Part shown: one piece after another, positions 8,186 through 13,664 of the stretch | How the letters are laid out: the number at the start of each line of letters is the position of its first letter | How positions within the stretch are numbered: the stretch's first letter is position 1 | Assembly (NCBI GenBank): GCA_947253405.1 | Contig: CAMXZF010000008.1 | Location: 1-18,315, forward strand | Direction: 5' to 3' | Length of the DNA: 18,315 bases | From: an uncultured Candidatus Saccharibacteria bacterium | Lineage (GTDB): Bacteria; Patescibacteriota; Saccharimonadia; Saccharimonadales; Saccharimonadaceae | Notes under the pieces: generated by a model | What the model was told of the DNA's origin: nothing | Database searches by the model: none | Seen by the model: only the letters and a program-made list of their open reading frames with translations | Position numbers and translations under genes: made by a program

Positions 8186-8262
8186 GGCACTGTAGCTCAG
8201 CTGGTTAGAGCACGAGACTCATAAGCTCGGGGTCGCTGGTTCAAGCCCAGCCGGTGCTACCA
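8186..8262 (+). tRNA. tRNA-Met, elongator type (anticodon CAU)
   Basis: A 77-nt cloverleaf with acceptor GGCACTG/CGGTGCT (G1-U72, T6-G67 wobble), D arm GCTC/GAGC, anticodon loop CTCATAA (anticodon 8220-8222), and T arm GCTGG/CCAGC. CCA is encoded. The anticodon stem CGAGA/GCTCG has an A31-G39 mismatch next to the loop. A CAU anticodon could also mark tRNA-Ile2, with the C later changed to lysidine. I favour Met because of the tandem with the initiator, but sequence alone does not settle it. Confidence 0.9.
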
Positions 8263-8268
8263 AAATAT

Positions 8269-8346
8269 CGCGGGGTGGAGCAGCCTGGTCAGCTCGTTTG
8301 GCTCATAACCAAAAGGTCGTTGGTTCAAATCCAACCCCCGCCACCA
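8269..8346 (+). tRNA. Initiator tRNA-fMet (anticodon CAU)
   Basis: A 78-nt tRNA starting 7 bp after the previous one. The acceptor arm CGCGGGG/CCCCGCC leaves position 1 unpaired (C1-C72), the hallmark of bacterial initiators and needed for formylation. The anticodon loop is CTCATAA, the T arm GTTGG/CCAAC, and CCA is encoded. The anticodon stem TTTGG/CCAAA has only two G-C pairs beside the loop; pair 29-41 is T-A rather than the usual third G-C. Confidence 0.95.
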
Positions 8347-8360
8347 ATTTAGTAATCAAA

Positions 8361-8395
8361 ATACCCCCTTACATAGGGGGGTATTATTATAGTTT
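8361..8395 (+). terminator. Terminator between the tRNA pair and rny
   Basis: ATACCCCC (8361-8368) pairs with GGGGGTAT (8377-8384) around an 8-nt loop, followed by a T-rich tract (TATTATAGTTTTT). It lies between convergent units (tRNAs + and rny -) and may work in both directions; on the minus strand it is followed by TTTTGATTAC. Confidence 0.8.
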
Positions 8396-8413
8396 TTAAG
8401 TTTTAGATTTTAG

Positions 8414-9904
8414 CTATTTAGCATACTCAATTGCTCTAGTTTCGCGAATAACATTTACCTTAATCGTACCTGGATATTGCATAGTAGACTCAATTTTATC
8501 GGCAATATCACGCGATAGCTTTATGGCTGTTAAATCATCAATTTTTTCAGGGCTAACAATTACCCTAACTTCGCGACCAGCTGAAATTGCATAGGCTTTA
8601 TCAATTCCGTCAAATGATGTCGCTACATTCTCTAGATCCTTCATGCGCTCAGCAAAATTTTCTGAACTAATATTGCGAGCGCCCGGTCGAGCAGCCGACA
8701 TAGCATCACAAACGCGCACAATTATTGCTTCTGGTGTAGTTGCTTCAATATCATCATGGTGAGCCTCAATTGCGTGGGCAATACGCTCGTCCATACCATA
8801 TTTACGCGCCAGTTCTGCGCCAATGTGATGGTGCTTACCCTCTATGCGGTGCGTCACTGCTTTGCCAACATCATGTAGTAGTGTAGCAGTCTTTGCAATA
8901 CGAACATCAGCTCCAACCTCTTTGGCAATTATGCCTGCTAGCTGAGCCATTTCAGTAGAATGCTTTAAAACATTTTGACCGTAGCTAGTGCGGAACTTTA
9001 GCTCTCCTAATAGCCTAGTCATTTCACTTGGCATGCCGACTACGCCAGCTTCACGTGCTGCATCTTCGCCTGCACGCACAACTTCACGATCTATCTGTTT
9101 TCGCGCTTTTTCTACCACCTCTTCAATGCGTGCCGGATGAATACGGCCATCTTTCATTAGCATTTCTAAACTTAATCTAGCTACTTGACGTCGCACCGGA
9201 TCAAATGAGCTTAAAACAACCATGCCAGGTGTATCATCAACTAAAACATCAACACCAGTTGCTCTTTGCAAAGCTTGGATATTTCTACCCTCTTTTCCAA
9301 TAATACGACCTTTCATGTCTTCGTCTTCCAATTTAACTGACGTAATGGTGCGCTCGGTGGTTACGTCTGAAGCCATGCGCTCCATAGCAGTAACTATTAT
9401 CATCTCTGCTCGCTCTTCAGCGTTGGCCTCGGCCTCTCGTTGCAACTTTCCAACCAAGCCGACTAGATCATTGCGAACAGATTTCTCGGTCATTTTCATT
9501 ATTTTATCTGCAGCTTGCTTGCGTGTTAAGCCTGCAACCTCTTCCAGCTTGGTCTTAGCGTTTTCATGAATTTTTTTAACTTCGTCTTTTAAATCAGCGA
9601 TTTCGTTTTCACTTTGACGCATTTTTTCAGATCTTTTATCTAGCTGCTCAATTTTACTAATAACAGTTCGCTCTCTACCAGACACCTGCTCTTCTGCACG
9701 CTTAACCTCTTTACGCATTTCGTCAGTTTCTTTTTTAGCTTGCTTTGTAGCGCTTAATATGATGTCGCTAGCCTCCTTTTTGGCACTAGCTAAAATATTG
9801 TCAGCTTTATCACCTTTTGCGTTATTGTGCCAGCGTAAAATAATAAAAGTAATGCCTACACCAAGCAAGCAAGAAACTATAGCTACTATTATCGTGCTAT
9901 CCAT
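8414..9904 (-). CDS. rny: Ribonuclease Y
   Basis: A 496-aa membrane-tethered endoribonuclease that starts mRNA decay; B. subtilis RNase Y is about 520 aa. The N-terminal TM helix (4-23) is followed by a long charged coiled coil (about 30-180), a KH domain with GRIIGKEGRNI (199-209), and an HD domain with catalytic H344-D345 (LLHDVGK) plus the supporting HHHIGAE and AHHDD motifs. All key residues are intact. The start ATG 9904 is set by GGAAAGGA 7-8 nt upstream. The leader can fold a hairpin just before this ribosome site (see 9921-9952). With PNPase 2 kb away, the window holds both an endonuclease and a 3' exonuclease of a Gram-positive-style degradosome. Confidence 0.97.
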   Translation of the reverse strand: MDSTIIVAIVSCLLGVGITFIILRWHNNAKGDKADNILASAKKEASDIILSATKQAKKETDEMRKEVKRAEEQVSGRERTVISKIEQLDKRSEKMRQSENEIADLKDEVKKIHENAKTKLEEVAGLTRKQAADKIMKMTEKSVRNDLVGLVGKLQREAEANAEERAEMIIVTAMERMASDVTTERTITSVKLEDEDMKGRIIGKEGRNIQALQRATGVDVLVDDTPGMVVLSSFDPVRRQVARLSLEMLMKDGRIHPARIEEVVEKARKQIDREVVRAGEDAAREAGVVGMPSEMTRLLGELKFRTSYGQNVLKHSTEMAQLAGIIAKEVGADVRIAKTATLLHDVGKAVTHRIEGKHHHIGAELARKYGMDERIAHAIEAHHDDIEATTPEAIIVRVCDAMSAARPGARNISSENFAERMKDLENVATSFDGIDKAYAISAGREVRVIVSPEKIDDLTAIKLSRDIADKIESTMQYPGTIKVNVIRETRAIEYAK

Positions 9905-9920
9905 AAACCTATCCTTTCCA

Positions 9921-9952
9921 CCGCTAAGTGGGCTCTGACGTAAAATTAGCGG
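9921..9952 (-). promoter_or_regulatory. Leader hairpin abutting the rny ribosome-binding site
   Basis: CCGCTAA and TTAGCGG form a 7-bp perfect inverted repeat with an 18-nt loop. In the rny mRNA the hairpin ends one base before GGAAAGGA. It could be an RNase Y target, a protein site, or mRNA protection. On the plus strand it precedes six T residues and so looks like a terminator, but no plus-strand gene lies upstream. Confidence 0.5.
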
Positions 9953-10101
9953 TATTTTTTAATATTAATCATTATATAAAAGGCTTCATCAACTTAGCAT
10001 TTTTAGGTCAAAATTATCTGAGTAAACAAGCTGATTACTAATTAATATTATATCACGCACTACGCGCACTAAAGATTGTAATTGCCTATAGTGCTAGGAT
10101 C
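9953..10101. other. Non-coding tsaB-rny interval
   Basis: An AT-rich stretch with no credible ORF. It holds the rny promoter candidates (extended -10 at 10047-10055 and a plain TATAAT at 9971-9976, both minus strand). It also holds a weak inverted repeat, GCACTA (10066-10071) with TAGTGC (10089-10094), just after the tsaB stop; this has no T-run and is at best a poor terminator. Confidence 0.5.
10047..10055 (-). promoter_or_regulatory. Extended -10 promoter for rny
   Basis: The minus strand reads TGATATAAT, a perfect TGn-TATAAT. It predicts a start near 10040 and a leader of about 135 nt that contains the hairpin at 9921-9952. A second TATAAT at 9971-9976 without TGn would give a leader of about 60 nt. 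Confidence 0.6.
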
Positions 10102-10485
10102 TTATTTTTTTGCTTTAGTTATATTAGGGCTAGCCCCATATTCTGGTAAAACAATTTTATGATTTTCATTTTTAGATAAAAGCTCTAGCCCGTTCACTAG
10201 CCAACTATCACCAGTTACACCAACGATAGGTATATTTAACGAATAGCTCAAAGTATTCATGGTGGTTACACCAATACGCAAGCCGGTAAAAGATCCTGTG
10301 CCTTTATAAACTACTAAACCAGTTAAAGAATTGAAATTACCCGCCAAAATTTTATCAATCTCGCCCACTATATCACGCGCCAAAGTTCGGCCCGAATCCC
10401 AAATTCTTTTTCTTATTTCTTTACCATCCTTATCAAGTAAATGAATCTCTGTTAACGATTGGTCAGTTTTTAGCGCCAATATCAT
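10102..10485 (-). CDS. tsaB: TsaB-like t6A biosynthesis protein, short form
   Basis: A 127-aa protein matching the N-terminal lobe of TsaB (YeaZ), the TsaD partner in making t6A37 of ANN-decoding tRNAs. The family motif is at 61-72 (KGTGSFTGLRIG, canonical GPGSFTGLRIG with Pro to Thr), followed by SYSLNIPIVGV. Full-length TsaB is about 200-230 aa, so the C-terminal lobe is missing. The end is not obviously broken: a basic ITKAKK tail, a clean TAA stop, and no downstream continuation in another frame. I read it as a naturally short TsaB rather than a pseudogene. The ATG 10485 falls at the predicted transcription start of an extended -10, so the mRNA is probably leaderless. tsaE lies 2.4 kb away. 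Confidence 0.82.
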   Translation of the reverse strand: MILALKTDQSLTEIHLLDKDGKEIRKRIWDSGRTLARDIVGEIDKILAGNFNSLTGLVVYKGTGSFTGLRIGVTTMNTLSYSLNIPIVGVTGDSWLVNGLELLSKNENHKIVLPEYGASPNITKAKK

Positions 10486-10491
10486 AAAGCT

Positions 10492-10500
10492 ATTTTATCA
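10492..10500 (-). promoter_or_regulatory. Extended -10 promoter of tsaB (leaderless)
   Basis: The minus strand reads TGATAAAAT. The hexamer ends 6 nt before the tsaB ATG, so the predicted +1 is the A of that codon. It abuts the recA promoter with no base between. Confidence 0.65.
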
Positions 10501-10509
10501 TGTTATAAT
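10501..10509 (+). promoter_or_regulatory. Extended -10 promoter of recA
   Basis: TGTTATAAT is a perfect TGn-TATAAT. The predicted start is near 10516, giving an 18-nt leader that holds GAGGAGG (10524-10530). No -35 and no LexA-like (SOS) box are visible nearby. Confidence 0.7.
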
Positions 10510-10533
10510 TAAGCTAAATAAAAGAGGAGGAAC

Positions 10534-11568
10534 GTGGCTAAAAAAGACTCTAAAACTATGCAAGAAAAATCAAATGACAGCAAAGGTAGAGCTGAGGCGC
10601 TTAATCTAGCAGTCAGCCAAATTAGCAAACAGTTTGGCGCTGGCTCAATTATGAAGTTAGGGGACGCTTATAAAATTAACGTTGAAACCACACCATCTGG
10701 AACGTTATCGCTTGATCTAGCACTTGGCGGCGGCTACCCTAAAGGTCGTATAATCGAAATTTATGGCCCCGAATCTTCCGGTAAAACCACTCTGGCACTA
10801 CATGCAGTTAGCGAAGTACAAAAAGCTGGCGGCACAGCAGCCTTTATCGATGCCGAGCATGCGCTTGATCCCCAATACGCTGGACGCCTAGGTGTTGATA
10901 CTGCCAATTTACTTGTTAGCCAACCAGACAACGGCGAGCAGGCTCTAGAAATTGTAGAAACTCTAGTAAGATCAAATGCTGTTGACGTGATTGTTTTAGA
11001 TAGTGTCGCCGCTTTGGTGCCACAAGCTGAAATTGACGGAGATATGGGTGACTCCTTACCTGGCTTGCAGGCTCGCTTAATGTCACAAGCACTACGCAAA
11101 CTAACCGGAATTATTAATAGAAGTCGCGCTACAGTTATATTTATCAATCAAATCCGCATGAAAATCGGTGTTATGTTTGGCAATCCCGAAACAACTACTG
11201 GTGGTAATGCCCTAAAATTTTATGCAAGTCAACGACTAGATATTAGGCGTATTGGTCAAATTAAAGTCGGTGATGATGTTGTTGGTAACCGTGTCCGCGT
11301 AAAGATTGTCAAAAACAAAATTGCTCCACCATTTAGACAAGCCGAATTTGACATCATGTATAACGAAGGCATATCAACCACTGGTGACGTTCTAGATATA
11401 GCCGTTAATCACGACATAGTGAATAAAGCAGGTGCTTTTTATAAATATGACGGCGAGACTATTGGCCAAGGACGCGAAGCTGCGAAAAAATATCTAAAAG
11501 ATAACCCTAATAAATTAGCCGAAATTAGCGAAAAAGTACGCACCGCTATTGCCGATAAAGCCTCTTGA
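10534..11568 (+). CDS. recA: Recombinase RecA
   Basis: A 344-aa ATP-dependent strand-exchange protein of homologous recombination and DNA repair. Walker A GPESSGKTT is at 78-86, AEHALDP follows, and Walker B lies in VIVLDSVAALVP. The L1 region (QAEIDGDMGDSLPGLQARLMSQALRK is split across the usual segment) and L2 (NPETTTGGNALKFYAS) are intact. The length is normal. The start is GTG at 10534, with a strong GAGGAGG 3 nt upstream, and this gives the expected MAKKDSK start. The stop is TGA, which shows TGA is not reassigned here. recX follows directly, overlapping or 12 bp away depending on its start, as in many bacteria. Confidence 0.98.
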   Translation: MAKKDSKTMQEKSNDSKGRAEALNLAVSQISKQFGAGSIMKLGDAYKINVETTPSGTLSLDLALGGGYPKGRIIEIYGPESSGKTTLALHAVSEVQKAGGTAAFIDAEHALDPQYAGRLGVDTANLLVSQPDNGEQALEIVETLVRSNAVDVIVLDSVAALVPQAEIDGDMGDSLPGLQARLMSQALRKLTGIINRSRATVIFINQIRMKIGVMFGNPETTTGGNALKFYASQRLDIRRIGQIKVGDDVVGNRVRVKIVKNKIAPPFRQAEFDIMYNEGISTTGDVLDIAVNHDIVNKAGAFYKYDGETIGQGREAAKKYLKDNPNKLAEISEKVRTAIADKAS

Positions 11569-11580
11569 TTATCCTAAGCA

Positions 11581-12197
11581 TGAAAATAACTAAGATATCC
11601 CCTGCCGCAAAAACTGCGGGTAGATATAATGTTTTTGTCGACGAAGAGTATAGCTTTAGTCTTGACGAAATTCAACTAGTCCAATTAGGTATTAAAAAAG
11701 ACACAGAGCTTAACGCTGAACAGCTTGCTAAATTAAAAAATGAATCTGACTTTGGCAAAAATTATATCCGAGCACTCGACCTAGTAAGCCGTCGGCCCCG
11801 TTCTATAAAAGAAATTAAAGATTATGCGCGAAAGAAGGGCTGGAATGGATATAACACCGAGCGCGTAATTAATAGATTAATCGAAAAAAACTATTTAGAT
11901 GACGTTAAGTTTGCCAAACTATACGCTAGATCACGTGCTAAACTAAAAAAATACTCCCTTAAGCGTATTCGAATGGATTTAAATAAAAAAGGGATTAATA
12001 GTGATCTAATAGATAAAGCCATATTAGAGCTAGGGCTGGAATTAAATTCAGATCAAAACACCCTAAAAAGTTTAATCGAAAAAAAAGCCATACGCTATAG
12101 TGATGTCAATAAATTAAAATCTTACCTTTTAAGAAATGGATTCTACTATGACGACATCAATAAAGCTTTAGATGAATTAGACAAAAATGAGCCCTAA
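11581..12197 (+). CDS. recX: Regulatory protein RecX
   Basis: A 205-aa RecX, which binds RecA filaments and modulates their activity. It has the Gram-positive-style N-terminal part (KITKISPAAKTAGRYNVFVDEEYSFSL, here broken at residues 2-28) followed by RecX three-helix repeats. The recognisable ones are RALDLVSRRPRSIKEIKDY with INRLIEKNYLDDVKFAKLY, then LKRIRMDLNKKGI. I chose ATG 11581, because MKITKIS matches family starts. A TTG at 11565 would overlap the recA stop (TTGA) and add five residues (MIILS). No good Shine-Dalgarno precedes either, so it is probably translated from the recA transcript. Its TAA stop overlaps the stop of the convergent PRC gene. Confidence 0.92.
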
Positions 12198-12769
12198 CCA
12201 GTTGCTGGCTTGCGAAATGGATTGTCAAATTCTGGGCTTAAGACTTGACGTTTATTGCTATTATTGACTGTGTTTTCTACTCTTATGTCTGGAGACTTAA
12301 CTACAATTACCCGATTATTCACCTCTATTACTTGGCTACGATAAATATTAAAGCTAGCAACCTTTAAGCTTTGCATAAAAGTAGGTTTCACCTCTAGTTG
12401 CATAATACGAAAATCAGCTGGGTCAATATTAAAATTTTCAACTTTACCTAATTTGCGACCATTGTCATCAACGACTTTAACTCCTTTTAGATTAAAGCCA
12501 TATTCAATTACTTCATTTAATCGCACCATACCTTCAGGTGATAAAATGTTGTCAAACGAGTCAACGATAGCCCCCATAGAGCCGAACTCACGCACATCTT
12601 CACTGAACATTACCGCAGGCTTAAAGTCTATCCTGGGGCCTTCAACAAAAAAAGCAACTATCTTTAAATTAAAGGGATTAATAATTGGCTTAACAATGCG
12701 ACCCAATGGTTGGCCGGTCTGTATACTCATGATCGGAGCATTTAATAAACGCTCTACAGCTATTAACAT
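12194..12769 (-). CDS. Two-domain PRC-barrel protein
   Basis: A 191-aa protein with two PRC-barrel-like halves: about 8-80 (SIQTGQPLGRIVKPIINPFNLKI) and about 90-160 (VKVVDDNGRKLGKVENFNIDP, again with an xGxxLGKV turn). The C-terminal 30 residues are polar and probably disordered. PRC barrels occur in RimM, in photosynthetic reaction-centre subunits and in many stand-alone sporulation or RNA-linked proteins; nothing here fixes the role. I place the start at ATG 12769 (Met4 of the longest reading). It sits exactly 7 nt after an extended -10 whose last bases form the upstream ATG (12778). Its TAG stop overlaps the recX TAA stop on the other strand by 4 nt in all. Confidence 0.8.
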   Translation of the reverse strand: MLIAVERLLNAPIMSIQTGQPLGRIVKPIINPFNLKIVAFFVEGPRIDFKPAVMFSEDVREFGSMGAIVDSFDNILSPEGMVRLNEVIEYGFNLKGVKVVDDNGRKLGKVENFNIDPADFRIMQLEVKPTFMQSLKVASFNIYRSQVIEVNNRVIVVKSPDIRVENTVNNSNKRQVLSPEFDNPFRKPATG

Positions 12770-12776
12770 ACTTATC

Positions 12777-12785
12777 ATTTTAACA
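12777..12785 (-). promoter_or_regulatory. Extended -10 promoter of the PRC-barrel gene (leaderless)
   Basis: The minus strand reads TGTTAAAAT, then GATAAGT (7 nt), then ATG at 12769. The AT of the hexamer plus the next G make the ATG at 12778, which would therefore not be transcribed. Confidence 0.6.
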
Positions 12786-12803
12786 TAAACGTATTTATTT
12801 ATA

Positions 12804-12819
12804 ATTAGCGAAAGCTAAT
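12804..12819. repeat. Perfect ATTAGC-GAAA-GCTAAT hairpin between divergent promoters
   Basis: A 6-bp perfect inverted repeat closes a GAAA tetraloop on the plus strand. It lies between the divergent PRC and tsaE promoters and upstream of both predicted starts, so it would act as DNA (operator) rather than RNA. No T-run follows. Confidence 0.5.
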
Positions 12820-12830
12820 AGAGGTAGCTA

Positions 12831-12839
12831 TGCTAAAAT
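12831..12839 (+). promoter_or_regulatory. Extended -10 promoter of tsaE (leaderless)
   Basis: TGCTAAAAT ends exactly 7 nt before the tsaE ATG (12847), placing +1 at or one base before the A. The overlapping TATAAT at 12839-12844 is closer to consensus, but its start would fall inside the first codons. Confidence 0.6.
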
Positions 12840-12846
12840 ATAATCT

Positions 12847-13290
12847 ATGATAGTTTTAGATGCCGCCGAAATGGAAGCCTTAGGCGAAAAAATTGGCCGA
12901 CAATTGCGTGGATCAGAAATAATTGAACTTATAGGTGATGTTGGTACCGGCAAAACCACGTTAACACATGGAATTGCTAAAGGTCTCGACATTAAAGATG
13001 ATATACAGTCACCATCTTTCACAATTAGCCGTAACTACGGGGCGCGCGACAACTTAACGCTTAATCATTACGACTTTTACCGACTAAATGACGCTGGAAT
13101 CATGAATCTAGAGATTGCTGAATCTAGCTCTGATCCAAATAATATTACTATTATTGAATGGGGCGAATCAATCAGGTCCGCCATACCAGCCGAGCATATT
13201 AAAATTACAATTAACTATTTACCAGATAAGGGGCGCGATATTAATTTTCAAATACCTCAAAAATATCGTTATATATTAAGCAAAAAATAA
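12847..13290 (+). CDS. tsaE: tRNA t6A biosynthesis ATPase TsaE
   Basis: A 147-aa P-loop ATPase that drives the TsaBD complex in t6A37 synthesis. Walker A is GDVGTGKTT (about 37-45), then SPSFTISRNY, HYDFYRL (the YHFDLYR-like family motif) and IIEWGE, all in family order and spacing. The length is normal (about 150). An in-frame stop lies two codons upstream, so ATG 12847 is the only sensible start; it begins close to the usual first residues. No Shine-Dalgarno exists and none could fit if the mRNA is leaderless. It is divergent from the PRC gene and ends in a bidirectional terminator that overlaps its stop codon. Confidence 0.95.
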   Translation: MIVLDAAEMEALGEKIGRQLRGSEIIELIGDVGTGKTTLTHGIAKGLDIKDDIQSPSFTISRNYGARDNLTLNHYDFYRLNDAGIMNLEIAESSSDPNNITIIEWGESIRSAIPAEHIKITINYLPDKGRDINFQIPQKYRYILSKK

Positions 13291-13318
13291 TCGGCAGTAA
13301 TTACGCCGATTATTTTAA
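13286..13318. terminator. Bidirectional terminator between tsaE and the 72-aa gene
   Basis: AATAATCGGC (13286-13295) pairs fully with GCCGATTATT (13305-13314) around a 9-nt loop. The plus strand continues with TTAAAT and the minus strand with TTTTGC, so the T-tract is better for minus-strand transcripts. The stem includes the tsaE TAA stop. Confidence 0.8.
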
Positions 13319-13319
13319 A

Positions 13320-13357
13320 TAGTCTAAAACCTTATTTATTCTACCGATATTAGACTA
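13320..13357. repeat. 8-bp inverted repeat TAGTCTAA/TTAGACTA
   Basis: Two perfect 8-bp arms (13320-13327 and 13350-13357) flank 22 nt, next to the terminator and downstream of the 72-aa gene on the minus strand. It may help form the 3' end of that transcript, but the loop is long and no T-run follows. Confidence 0.4.
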
Positions 13358-13379
13358 CGATCTTCTAATTTAGAAAAAA

Positions 13380-13598
13380 TTATTTAGATTTTTTAAGTGT
13401 CAAAAATCCATTACGTGGATTTTCTGAAACTTCGTATCCTTCTGGTAGTTCTTCCATTGGAGTTTCTTTGCCAGTTCTACCACCTTCATTCTTAGCAAAG
13501 AAATAAATCCTTTGAGCTCGCTCGCCACGCAAAACAACGTCCTTGTAATGCAAATAAAAAGTCACCCCCTTGGAATTGACCTTTTTGTAAGCTGCCAT
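13380..13598 (-). CDS. Conserved small protein of unknown function (72 aa)
   Basis: A 72-aa basic soluble protein with no signal peptide or TM segment. Visible features are an N-terminal KVNSKGVTFYLHYKDV stretch, an RIYFFAK strand and a C-terminal LPEGYEVSENPRNGFLTLKK block. I recall short unnamed proteins in other CPR bacteria and some archaea with the same YFF...LPxGYxVxEN.R.G.P/L.LKK layout, but I cannot name a family. A very strong Shine-Dalgarno (GGAGGAG, 7-8 nt upstream) and a TTGACA-containing promoter suggest high expression, unlike its neighbours. It has its own promoter and a terminator downstream, so it is a single-gene unit. Confidence 0.85.
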   Translation of the reverse strand: MAAYKKVNSKGVTFYLHYKDVVLRGERAQRIYFFAKNEGGRTGKETPMEELPEGYEVSENPRNGFLTLKKSK

Positions 13599-13634
13599 AT
13601 TGTTATCTCCTCCTTATATTACTTACACTACTAG

Positions 13635-13661
13635 AGTATAGGACTATCCTACCCCTGTCAA
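13635..13661 (-). promoter_or_regulatory. Promoter of the 72-aa gene with internal palindrome
   Basis: On the minus strand TTGACA (13656-13661) is followed after 15 bp by TATACT (13635-13640), or after 17 bp by the poorer TACTCT (13633-13638). Between and across them lies TAGGA-TAG-TCCTA (13639-13651), a possible operator. The leader would be about 28-30 nt with the GGAGGAG site. Confidence 0.6.
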
Positions 13662-13664
13662 CCC

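Noticed and set aside
9222..9569. Open plus-strand readings inside rny, recA (10761-11147, minus), pnp and the LCP gene (17187-17570)
   Set aside because: Antisense shadows of well-supported genes, with Ser/Thr-rich composition typical of reverse-frame reading.
9921..9960. Plus-strand terminator (CCGCTAA hairpin followed by six T)
   Set aside because: No plus-strand gene or promoter lies upstream. More likely a leader hairpin of rny, read from the other strand.
10102..10485. tsaB as a pseudogene or frameshifted gene
   Set aside because: The downstream 200 bp in all frames show no remains of a TsaB C-terminal lobe, and the promoter and start are intact.
11566..11568. TGA read as glycine (code 25, as in Gracilibacteria)
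   Set aside because: recA and the SDR gene end at TGA at the normal family length, and no gene needs TGA read-through.
12839..12844. TATAAT just before tsaE as its -10
   Set aside because: Its start would fall at about 12851, inside the first codons. The overlapping TGCTAAAAT one step upstream fits the ATG and the pattern at other genes.
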